A stretch of DNA of 64,000 bases from Channa striata (taxonomy: Eukaryota; Chordata; Actinopteri; Anabantiformes; Channidae): contig CM065168.1 in assembly GCA_033026295.1 (NCBI GenBank), positions 37,398,875 to 37,462,874 on the forward strand, written 5' to 3'. This document shows positions 47,584-58,299 of the stretch, piece after piece; position 1 is the first letter of the stretch; every line of letters starts with the position of its first letter. A program made the translations under genes and the position numbers. The notes beneath the pieces are model-generated. The model searched no databases, was not told where the DNA came from, and saw only the letters and a list, made by a program, of their open reading frames with translations.

Positions 47584-50500
47584 ATGCTGCTGATCCTGCT
47601 GCAGGCGCTGACCGTTGTCTCCTGTGCTGCTCTCAGATGTGATCCAGCATTTCGAGGTAAAGTTTGAAGACTTTGCACGATCATCCACTTTGGCGTTACG
47701 CGTGCGCACGAACCTGCTGCGTAAAGTGGACACGGCATCGTTCCATGCGCAATGTCTGGACATTTTGTTACATCTAGAAACGGGTTTCTAGGATTCTGTG
47801 AAACGTGTGAAAGTGATTTTGAAGCTTCAAAATGAGCATCAGTGTGACCCACAGCGATTGCAACTGTGTTCATTTTCTGCTTTAAAAGCTTTTCAACCTC
47901 CTATTTTCATAATCCTGGAAAACTTATTGGTAGTCTGCAGACAGACGGGAATTTCGGACAGCTGCTGGAGCAGACATTGATCAGTGTTTTCTAGGCCGCA
48001 GAAAGCTTTGTGGAAACCGCTCTGCCATCTAGTGTCTGCCACAGTGTCAGCTAATCACATACTGATGTGTGTTGCAGGAGTGTGCAAGGCAACGGTGGAG
48101 GAGAAACGTAAGTATGCGTCGTCTTGGAGGAGGGTGTGTGTCACGCATGAGCTGTTTGTCATCCAGCTTGTCTCGTGTTGCAGCAGCTGATCACCAGATA
48201 TCTCGTCACTTGCAAATGGTGTTTTTCCTTTGAGTTTTGAGCCTTAAAATGCATTTCAGTTTGTTGTTTCTGTGAGATTAGATCAGGCCCTGAAGCCACC
48301 CCACCCTCCATGACAGGCCTGTACAGTCACTTCACGTCCCCGTGGACCCTCTGTGTTTTTAACAGCGAAAAGGATGCGGTCCTCAGTCACACGGGGTGTA
48401 GTCTTAATGTGGGCCCTGAGCCATAATACCATCATGTATTTTTAGATGATCCATGGCACTATGAAATATTCAAACTCTAATTTCCAGAGATAATAGAAAT
48501 ATTTGAGGCTCATGATTAAGCGAGTGACAGATGGAAAGCCCTGATCCGTTGAATAAGTTAAGATTAATATTAGTTGTTGCTGATAAGTGATCCCTCATGT
48601 TTTCTACACTTTTTCATCAGTCTGAGTGATGTTTTAATTACAAAATTTATCCTTTCATCTCAGCCAAATGCAGCGATGTCTTACTGTCCTACTGCGAGGA
48701 CATGGCCTACACACAGACCATGTTCCCCAACATCGTCGGCCACAAGACCCGAGATGAAGCCGAGGTCGGAGCTGAGTACCTGCTCATAAGCGTGATCGAG
48801 TCCCTGCTCGGCGGAGAGTGCAACCCCGAAATCCGGATGCTGGGCTGCTCCGTGTTGGCCCCGCGCTGCGAGAAGGGGAAGGTGATGAAGCCCTGTCGCA
48901 CCACCTGCGAGGTGGTGCACAAAAAGTGCAGCCACGCCTTCGAGGCGATAGTCATGGCCTGGCCCTACTTCATGGACTGCGATCGCTTTTTCGTCAGTGA
49001 GCAGGAGGGTTGTTATGACCCCCTGGAGGCCTCAAAGGTGAGAAATGAGTAGCCTGCAGCATCACTGATCCACGTCAGGTTTGGCCAAGACCGCTTCTGC
49101 TTTCACGTAAAAGAAATATGCATCAGCATTTCCCCCCAAATTCATCGTCTGCAGGCATCTGGTTAGCACACACGTTCCTGTGGCTCTCTGCACTTTTCCC
49201 TTCATGTAAACTCTCACTTGCACTTAATCCTGTGGTTATTTTCATGTGTTTTCATTGTTTCGCTTGTGACACAGTGACACCATGAACTGCAGAAAGACAA
49301 ACACTGAACAGAGCTTGTAAACACTCATTTTTCCAAGCTTCATAAAAGTCGATTAACACCAGCATCACATGGGGAGCACATGAGCGAGTGAACAGCAGCA
49401 GTTTCTGCACAGTTTGAATTTGGTGTCATATCATTCATATGCAAATACAAATGTGGACACTGTGCTAAAAGTCTTAACCTATACAATGAGGTATTAATGC
49501 AGCTTAGATTTAATGGTCCTTCAAACCTGTTCGTCTGCCAAGTAGAATGCAGTTCAGATGTCTGGCTGCATGTTTGACAGCTGTAATTATTTCCATGTTT
49601 TTATTCCTTTAAAGCTCATGTCTTCGTCCTTGCTTTGCAGTCATGTGACCTCAATCTCTTTACAGAGTAATACTGTACATTTTATCCTTATTTGAATACC
49701 AGCATCCAAAAACTAGAAAAACATAACATGCTGCACTGTAGCTTGGTGTGGCACCTCATTCAATTTAAACAGAGGAGCCAAAACATTAGAACCCTAACCT
49801 CTTCTTATAATGCACTCCAGTACAACTCCAGCATCCACTCTGAACAAAGTAGAATTATCACTTTTCTGACTGATAGAGATATTATGCCCTCAAAAAGTAT
49901 ATGGCAGAGCTGTTGTCTTTGATTGCATTCAATTGCAGAGGTGGTCATAATGTTATGCCTCATCGGTGTGTTGTGCTGATGTGTTTGAGTTACTTAATGT
50001 AAAATGACAAATCCATAGGTTGCAGTAAATTAACTCTGCAGTTCCCTTTTAGGGCATTTTAGCATCTTTTAGCTCATTGTTTTGACACTTTTTAACAGCT
50101 AATCTCTGAGAAATGTTCTGCAGGAGATGAAGAGAGTGAATGTTGCACTTCATGTTGCTTCATGTCTGCTGGATGTTAACATTTTCCCAATGCATAGTAG
50201 TGGCCAAAGAAATCACTTAATTACCAGATTCAATGTGACTTGTACTGTAGATCCATCAAAAAGCAGAGGAAGATGGCTCTGACTCTGCCTCCATTTACTA
50301 AGTGAACCCTGTTGAACAGGAGGCTAGTTAACCAAATAAGTTCTTGCTAAGGATGAAGAAGATTTTACACCGTTTAAATCATGTTTCTGAACCAGCAGTT
50401 TTAGCAAAAACACCCTTCTTTTGTCAAAATAAGTGTGGTGGTTTACCCTGTTGTGTTGAAATGACTCATCCCGCTCATCAGGCCTTAGTCTTTCTCCGCA

Positions 50501-53500
50501 CATTTCTTTCTTTCTTTTTTTTTTTTGGTTTCTGGTGCACATACCAGAGTCTATAAACATCCTATTTATAACCTGGCACTAGAACAAAAACAACATTTTT
50601 GTCCGGGCTGTTTCTAATGTGGTCCGATAAAAGCACATTGATAAGAAGTGATAAGACATGCTGCGTTTTTTTCTTTACAGCAGATCAGGATGTAGAGGCC
50701 GACGGCAGCTTTGAGGTTCTTCCTCCTGAGCCTGCAACCAACATGCACTTCAACTATCACTCCAATGCTGAGATGAATAGTATCTTGAAGAAAACTGAGG
50801 AACAATGCTCAGACATAGCCAGGACATACAGCATCGGCCGCAGCATGGAGGGCAGGGAGCTGCTTGTGATCGAGTTCTCCAACAATCCTGGACAACATGA
50901 GCTGCGTAAGTAAAACTTGTCTCTCCGCAACCTTTTTCATTATCAGCAAAGTTAAACTTACCGTAAACGTGACGCTTTGCAGTCGAGCCAGAGGTGAAGT
51001 ACATCGGCAACATGCATGGAAATGAAGTCCTGGGCCGCCAGCTGCTCATCTATTTGGCTCAGCACCTGTGCTCAGAGTATCAACAGGGTGATGAGCGCAT
51101 CCAGACCCTCATCAACACCACCCGCATCCATATTCTGCCCTCGATGAACCCTGACGGGTACGAGGTGGCTGCCTTAGGAGTACAGGACAGTAATTATGGT
51201 GATGAGGAGGAGGTCAGTTTGGTCACACTGATAAAATACCGAACGTTTCGACTTGTCGTAGCCTCATTGTCGTTGTTCACTTCATCAGGGTCACAGATAT
51301 GAGACTTGGAATGTTGGTCGAAACAATGCGCAGAACATCGACCTGAACAGAAACTTCCCTGATTTGACTTCCATTGTTACAACCGACGCAGACAAAAGGG
51401 TTTCCGCACCGACCACGTCCCAATCCCAGACTATTACTGGTTTGGTAAGGTACAGTATGGATCCTTATCTGTATATTATTTGTTAATGAACGGTATTTTA
51501 TAACACACTAGGTGGAATTGTTGATTTGTGTCATTACACTGTCTGGATAAGTTGAATTGCTGCAATCCAGGTTGCGCCAGAGACGTATGCTGTCATGAAA
51601 TGGATCCGATCCATACCGTTCGTGCTCAGCGCTAATTTCCACGGCGGGGACCTGGTGGTGTCTTACCCCTACGATCTGTCCAAACACCCGCTGGAACGTA
51701 ACATGTTGTCCCCAACGCCTGACGATCAGGTGAAAGGCTCCCACAAATGCATCATTCACACAAAAGATAAATGTTTTTTTAACATAGCAATTGAAAATTT
51801 GTGAATCCTTCAAGATTTCTCTCTTCTACATAAATATGACCTAAAAGAACATTAGATTGTCTTGCAAGAACTGGAAACTAAAAGAAGATAAAAGGAACCC
51901 AATAAGAAATAATTTCAGCATAGCTTGGTTCAAATCCTTGGTATGTGGTGTTTGCGTGTGCTCACAAGACGGCACCAACATCCGCAGACAGTTAATGAGA
52001 TCTAAACTCATCATTCTCTGTAGGTATGTATGTACAAACGCTGGAAAAGTTTTTCACTGACAATCATTCACATTTCATTTCTTGTTCTAAGTTGTATCCT
52101 GTAGAAAACCAAAAGAACAACAGGATGTGATAAATGAATTATAAAATAATTTGTCTATGAATGCAGTGAGCTTGCTGATAATTTAGTGTAAATCGTGAAT
52201 TTACGAGCAGCTTGGTGGAGTTTGCATGTTCTCCCTGTGCTGGTTTGGGTTTCCTCCGGACATGCATGTTAGGTTAACTGCTGACTTTAAACTCTCTATA
52301 GGTGTGAATGGAAGTGTGAATGGTTGTCTGTCTGTGTATGTCTCTGTGTCTTGGCCCTGAGACAGACTGGAGACCTTTCCAGGGTGTAGCTCACCTGTCA
52401 CGCTCTGATACGCTCCAGCCCCCATGACCCCGAATGGGATAAGCAGCAGCAAAAGATGGATTGCATGGACTGATGCACTTGTTAAAAAACAGTTTTTAAG
52501 ACTTTGATATCCCTACAGTGGGGAAATTCTTATTTTGCAGCAGCAGTAAGAACAAAAAACAAATTTTTCAGTCAACATCGTCTTTTATATATAATATATT
52601 TATGCATATTGTTAATTGAAGTTTGTTGAACTGGTAGAGAATGATTGAATGTTGGCGTGTGTGCATATAGAGCCAATGTTCACTAACAACTAATTCCTAA
52701 AACTGAAATGTTTGACAGATTTCTCTAATACATGGGCAAACAAGTAGCATGGAGTGTTACTAGATATTGCATGTCCTGTGGTGTGAATATTGCACATGTG
52801 CACATCGTGATGATGATGCTGAGATTTTCCCAGGGATCCATAAGACTGGATATTGTTCCACCAGTGAAGAATTGAATAAGTGTAATTTGTGTTTTTAAAA
52901 AATATCTTTATCTAGTTTAAGGTTTTCGTTCGTATTTATGCTGAAATCGAGAAACTTCTAAAGGGTTCAAAAACTTTCAGTCACAACTGTGTCCGTCTAA
53001 TTAAATTCTAAAAAGGGTTAAAGAAATTCACCTCAATAATGTATGTTTCACTTCTCATCTGTATTTAACCTAATGAAGAGAAAATTAATGCACTGGTTTT
53101 ACGTTTCATAGGTCTTCAAATTTCTTGCGAAAACGTACGCAAACGCCCACGACACAATGGCCAATGAAAACGCACGGTGTGGACCATCTCGAACGCTCAG
53201 TCAGAGAGGAATCATCAATGGAGCACAGTGGTCCAGCTTTTCAGGAGGTGAGGAAACAAGTGGCTGGCGTTCCTCAAACTCTGTCACTGAAATACCAGCT
53301 GATGCAGCTGGAGGGCGCCGGAAGACTGTGGATGTCAGCAGGAGCTGCAGGAGAACAGTCGAGCACAGCTTCTCATGGTTTGGTTTTGTCTTTCATCAGG
53401 CATGCAAGACTTCAACTATCTTCACACCAACTGTTTTGAAATCACTGTGGAGCTGGGTTGTGATAAATTCCCCCCCGAAGAAGATCTGCTGACCACCTGG

Positions 53501-54330
53501 CATGAAAACCACGAGGCTGTGATCAAATATATTGAGGCGGTGAGTAACATTTGTGCATGTTTTTGGCACACTGTCACTTTGGTGGGCTGACAGACTGTAC
53601 ACCCGACCAAAAATCTATTTTACGTCTTACTGTTTGCAAATGACCTTTTCCATCTCGTGTGGTTCCTCAGGTTCACCGAGGCATCAAAGGCATCGTCAAA
53701 GATGAGGAGGGAAATGGAATCAAAGGCGCACGGATATCAGTCAGAGGCATACGCCACGATATCACCACTGGTAACTACTTTGTGGTTTACATTGTATGAC
53801 ATTACAATGCAATGTTAAGTTTGCTTCTTTCTCCGTTTTCATGCTCTCACAGCCAACATGAAGGTAGGAATTATGATTTTTTAGCAGTCAACATTCAGTC
53901 TGTTATTCCAAACTTGGAACTTTCAGAAAAATAGAAGTGCCACTTGAACTCAGCCTCTTTTCCCTGTTCAGCTGAACGTGGCGAGTACTGGCGCCTCCTC
54001 ACCCCGGGCATCCACATCGTGACGGCCTCGGCCCCGGGCTACGCCAGAGCCATGAAGAAAGTCCACCTGCCTCCCAGAATGCAAAAGGCTGGCCGAGTGG
54101 ACTTTGTGTTGCCGAAAGCTACGCTAGAGCCCGACATGCAGGAGGAGGGTGACGCCATCGCCTCCTTGGGTTCCTACGACCGCTTTGACCCTTTCAACCA
54201 GTATGAGCGCTACACCCTGATGGCTGACTTGAGCCAGAACCGCGAGGAGAGAGCAGAGAAGCCCTGGTGGTGGAACTACTTTACTTCGCCGGGTGGACCT
54301 GCCCCCACGTGGCTGCTAAAACACTATTAG
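47584..54330 (+). CDS. cpz: Carboxypeptidase Z, with an apparent 1-nt deletion in exon 6
   Basis: Eleven exons: 47584-47656, 48078-48107, 48664-49037, 50689-50905, 50983-51212, 51289-51449, 51571-51729, 53112-53247, 53400-53539, 53671-53770 and 53972-54330. CPZ is a secreted, matrix-bound zinc carboxypeptidase (M14, N/E group) that removes C-terminal Arg/Lys and binds Wnt through its Frizzled-type domain. Seen here: signal peptide MLLILLQALTVVSC; cysteine-rich domain in exon 3 (SYCEDM, CNPEIRMLGC, PCRTTC, GCYDP); zinc ligands HGNE (about 243-246) in exon 5; NRNFPD in exon 6; the third ligand FHGGDLVVSYP in exon 7; catalytic Glu in NCFEITVELG in exon 9; transthyretin-like domain in exons 10-11; and WWWNYFTS at the end. 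Exon 6 is 161 nt between phase-0 junctions. Its frame changes near 51379, and read as given it stops at 51596-51598. With one base added the product would be about 659 residues. Confidence 0.92.
49750..49976. repeat. Fragment of a teleost DNA-transposon family
   Basis: Lies in cpz intron 3. The right end (about 49938-49974, GTGGTCATAATGTTATGCCT) matches the TIR of the Tc1-like relic at 23890-24629. The left end carries GAGCCAAAACATTAGAACCC. It is short, non-coding and probably non-autonomous. Confidence 0.5.
50689..50694 (+). other. cpz: cpz exon 4 acceptor chosen by reading frame
   Basis: Three AG sites stand close together (ending at 50680, 50683 and 50688). Only the last, CAGATCAG|GATGTA, keeps phase 0 with exon 3 and gives SK-DVEADGS; the other two run into TAG. 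Confidence 0.65.
52206..52470 (+). mobile_element. L2/CR1-like retroposon 3' tail in cpz intron 7
   Basis: GGAGTTTGCATGTTCTCCCT, GGTTTCCTCCGGACATGCAT, GACTGGAGACCTTTCCAGGG and CCCATGACCCCGAATGGGAT occur in the order of a very common teleost LINE tail (also carried by some SINEs). It is truncated and non-coding. Confidence 0.65.
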
Positions 54331-54559
54331 AGCTTTAAAAACAGGAGTGAGGGAGTGTCTCCGCTGGCTTTGTTGTTCGCTTTCACACATTTGTTTGGAA
54401 ATCATATCATAAGCACCTATAAACCACAGTTAGAGTTATGCAGGATTTCAATATGGGCTTTAACTTGTGAGCTTTAAACTCAACAATCAAACTGCTTCAC
54501 TATACAACTACCATCAAATACAAGAATATTAAAGATTTATATTTGTATTTTACAGCATA

Positions 54560-54565
54560 AATAAA
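54560..54565 (+). promoter_or_regulatory. cpz: Polyadenylation signal of cpz
   Basis: AATAAA about 230 bp after the stop, followed by TTTTGTACTGTCATG, fits the 3' end of cpz. A second AATAAA at about 54648 is followed by CTATCTATC, a typical retroposon tail, and may not belong to the gene. Confidence 0.6.
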
Positions 54566-54944
54566 GAACTTTTGTACTGTCATGAGTTGATTCCTTCAAA
54601 ATACTCAAACCCAGCTCACCTGAACCTGCTGAATGAATGAAGGGATTAATAAAGTTCTATCTATCTTCATGTTTGGCAGGTAATGAAAGCAGGTGGCCGC
54701 TTGGGGGCAGACTGGACCAAGTCACTGTTTGCAGGAGTTTGTTGTAGTCTGAGAGCCTGTTGGTGCAGGTGATGCTCACTCAGGCTCTTATTTGTTCTGT
54801 TCTTACTTCTGTTGCCCTCTAGTTTGTTGAAATGCAGATAAATAACAAACAAGTTATTTAGTGCTGACAATCATTCCAATTAATACAAACTAAATGGTTC
54901 ATTACAATATAGGCTACACCCTAGTATTAACTGGATTTATAATT

Positions 54945-55095
54945 GGATTTCCTGAAAAACAAGAAAATATAACAAGGTCTAATGAGGTGAAGTTATTTTA
55001 TTGATGAAACTAAAAAGTAAATAAGAAAGCTTTATTAAGGCAGGTACAACTTACACATGGCATCAATGTATTTCTACTGTAGTTTATTTAGGACC
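54945..55095. repeat. Dispersed direct repeat, copy 1
   Basis: It starts with TTTCCTGAAAAACA, contains TTATTGATGAAACTAAAAAG and GGCAGGTACAACTT, and ends TTATTTAGGACCT. The same order of words occurs at 57793-57948. No coding capacity; family not recognised. Confidence 0.75.
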
Positions 55096-56611
55096 TTATT
55101 AATCCAGTGAAATCTCTATAGTTTGGGTGAGTTTATATGTACTTTGTACCTGCCCCACTTCAGAAGAAATTATATTTTTTAAACATAGTTTATGCACATA
55201 TACGTTTCCTGCTCTCAGTTTTATATAAGATATTTTGTTTTGCTTTAAATAGGTGTTGTAGAAAACTTGCTGCATGTTGCAAAGCTACAAAGCCTATAAA
55301 ATAATGTAGGTCAACGAAGGAAGGACATATTTAATTGCACTGACTCTATTTAGAATATCAAAAATACACAAATAATTTGTGCACAACAGCAGAAATCACA
55401 TAGAAATCACAACAATGACAAGTAATGCAAAGAGGAGCAAAGTGTTCAGAGCACTGCCTGCCCTCAGGCTTTTAGTGAAGTCCCAGATCTTATAAACAAA
55501 CAGCTCCTAATGTTTTTATGTAAGGTCATGAAAGAAGCATGGGAAAAGCAAATTACCCCCAGACAAAGGTCGAGGAATACTATTACAGAATCACAGAGAA
55601 AAGTCTGCTTAGTGAACCACTCGACCCGTGACAAGTCAGTGAAAAAAAAAGACCAGGCTTCTCGAGGGATTTGCAAAACACAAACACATGGTTTGGCACC
55701 GATCTCAGTCAGGCAAACAGCAGAGGACGACCTCCATCTTCAGTGGGTCCTGGAAAATACTGTACATCGCCCCAGTGACACATTAACCTCTGTGGAGAGC
55801 TTTCAGTAAACTGTCAGATGGCTCAACAGTGTCTGTTTTCATTTAGTGCGAGTCTGCTTCAAATATTGGCATTTTACGGTATCATATACGGTACATGCAC
55901 TGGAGCGGGCAGCACTCAGTGTTTCCAGTATCAGTGCAGGTAACAATACAAAGGCAACGACTTACGTAAGTGCACAGATTATTGAATTATTTATTTTCAT
56001 CAGTCAAACCATTCTTTATCTTTCACATCATAGAGAAGTGGAACTAATGTTCAGACACTGTTTCTCGGTGCGCCACACACAGAGCACAGGGGCAGGTGGC
56101 AGCAGCACAACAAAACAAAGTGGGGCTTTGTTTTACTCAGCTGGCCAACGAGACTGAGTGATCATTATACAGGAAGAGGCTCCTACCAGCAGGATTTATT
56201 TCATTATTATTCAAAGAATCAACTTTAATCAACTTCATTATTCCACCTCAGATAATAACTCTAAGACCCGTTGGCTGGAAAGACTTGATGATCATATACC
56301 GCAAACTTACAGAATCCATGTTTGACTTTAAACACAGAGTATAACATGTTATTTCTAAAGTCTTCAAATTTGACCTATAATACTTTGTGTGTACAGGCTC
56401 TTTAACAGTGTTTCTTGTCCTGTTCATCTCCATACAAGTTTATTGTGTCACCTCCGTGGTCCACCAGCATCACAGAACCTGCAGACCTGCTCCCCCTTTG
56501 TGAACCATCATTGATTTTTATTCTAATTTTAGAAAAACCTCAAGAACAACAGAATTGAATAATAATTTGGCTCTGAATAGTTAGTCAACAGTTAACTCAC
56601 TAATAAGTTAG

Positions 56612-56700
56612 ACTGGTGACCTGTCCAGGGTGTTCCTGCGGTTCTCCCTATGTCACCTGAGATGAGCTCCAGCCTCTATCACATACATTTTCTCAATTTT
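56612..56700 (+). repeat. Short fragment of an L2/CR1-like tail
   Basis: GACTGGTGACCTGTCCAGGG followed by GAGCTCCAGCCTC is the same sequence family as 52206-52470, heavily shortened. Confidence 0.5.
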
Positions 56701-56723
56701 ACTTTGTCTTTAGTCTCTATTTT

Positions 56724-56758
56724 TAACTTTAACAGCAGTAGAATAACTGTTAAAGTTA
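56724..56758. repeat. Perfect 12-bp inverted repeat
   Basis: TAACTTTAACAG (56724-56735) and CTGTTAAAGTTA (56747-56758) are exact reverse complements across an 11-base spacer. A second overlapping pair (TAGAATAACT/AGTTATTCTA) shares the site. Confidence 0.8.
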
Positions 56759-56818
56759 TTCTATTGCTCCATTTTGTGGCTTTGCTTTATTGATTCCAGA
56801 TTATATTTGGTGTTACAG

Positions 56819-56867
56819 AAAGAAATTCATTTAACTTCCTTGGAAAGTATTACTTCCTGGATAAAGG
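56819..56867 (+). repeat. 49-bp inverted repeat, left copy
   Basis: ATTTAACTTCCTTGGAAAGT and the following TATTACTTCCTGGATAAAGG match the reverse complement of 60948-60996 at 48 of 49 positions by eye. Similarity stops on both sides. Confidence 0.8.
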
Positions 56868-57792
56868 TGTAATTAGTGACCTGAGCTACGCTGAGACAGT
56901 AATTAGAGGAGAGGAACAATTAAATTAGCATACAATGAGCTGCCTAATAAACAGATACATTAGGTTTTTTAAGGATCACCTCTGCGTGTTTTAGCTTCAG
57001 GCCCAGACTCTCTCGGATGCCTGCCAGTTACCAGCCAATTCCCAGCCACATTCCAGACTTTTAGTATAAATCTGTCAGTTTGCAAAAGCATCGTGCCTCC
57101 ACTGCTCCACCAATTTGCCACTTTTTAGGAATGCTGAAACTTGACATTAATGCCACAATAATCCCTCTCACCGAGTCTACAGTAGTGAAGTCCAAACCAA
57201 ACCAAACACAGGGTCAAACAGGCCTCTCTGTAAGAGGGAATGACTGCTTCGTCACATGCTTTTCAGCGAGCATACGACCGTCCCATGTAGGTCCGGCCCT
57301 GTTTGCTTTTCTGGGAGCAGTTCCTCGAGCTGCCCGTGTCAGGTGGGGTGATGGGTTGCCAATTATTTGGCGAGGCTGAGAAAGTAGCAGAGAGCCGCCC
57401 TGAGCTGCCATGTTGTATTAGCATCATGCTGCTGGCAAGTAGGTACCGTAGTAACGCCTCATTTCAGTTCAGTGCGCCTGCTCTCTGTTCTCATAAGGAG
57501 CTTTAATACGCTTATGTCCCTCCTCCAGATCAGTTTGTAGCTATGACTATTTATGAACGCTCAGCACGCCGGGTCACATTTATTCCACTAAAGGTTTCAA
57601 ACTCTCATTAAGTGAATACATTAAATGACTGAGGAGTCTCCGACATTCATGCATGTTGCATTATTTGTCCAAAGAATTACAAAGGTATGATAAGTGAATG
57701 TCCATTTTATTTCCTGTCAAGAAACTTTGTGTTTTACAATCCAAGTGGGATTATTTTATAAAGAACTGATGTTGATTCTTCTGTATCTCAAT

Positions 57793-57948
57793 GCATTTCC
57801 TGAAAAACAGAAAAATATGTCAACTTTTAAAGGTATGATGAGGTGAAATAATTTTTATTGATGAAACTAAAAAGTAAATAAGTAAGCTTTTTAAGGCAGG
57901 TACAACTTTCACTTGGCAGCAATACATTTGTAATTTATTTAGGACCTG
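57793..57948. repeat. Dispersed direct repeat, copy 2
   Basis: Matches 54945-55095 in the same orientation, with small indels (TTATTGATGAAACTAAAAAG is identical). A weaker shared word, CTGCTCTCAGTT, further downstream in each (about 55209 and 58267) hints at a longer original unit. Confidence 0.75.
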
Positions 57949-58299
57949 CTCTTTGTTTATCATAAGGGCACAAGACACTGTCAAAACAATTTGTAAGATA
58001 AACCTGAGTGACTGTGAATGTATCCATGGGCCAGAAATGAAGAATTGAGAGACTTTAGAGGAGTAAAATCACATTTTTCAACTAAAAAATAATCAGGTTT
58101 GGTTTTGTTTGAAAATCAAAAACAAATGAAGATGGAGATAATGTTTAATATCCAGCTCACTTCATTAAGCAGTGAACCAGAAAATCACCACTTCAGTCTA
58201 ACAATTCAGCTTCATGTCCACAATTTTAACTTGAGAAAATGGTTATTGTGCAGAAAACATATTTTTCTGCTCTCAGTTCTCACACTGTGCTCAGCAGAA

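Noticed and set aside
53853..53862. Possible micro-exon in cpz intron 10 (TCTCACAG then about 11 nt then GTAGG)
   Set aside because: It would break the frame; direct joining of exons 10 and 11 is in phase and matches the family.
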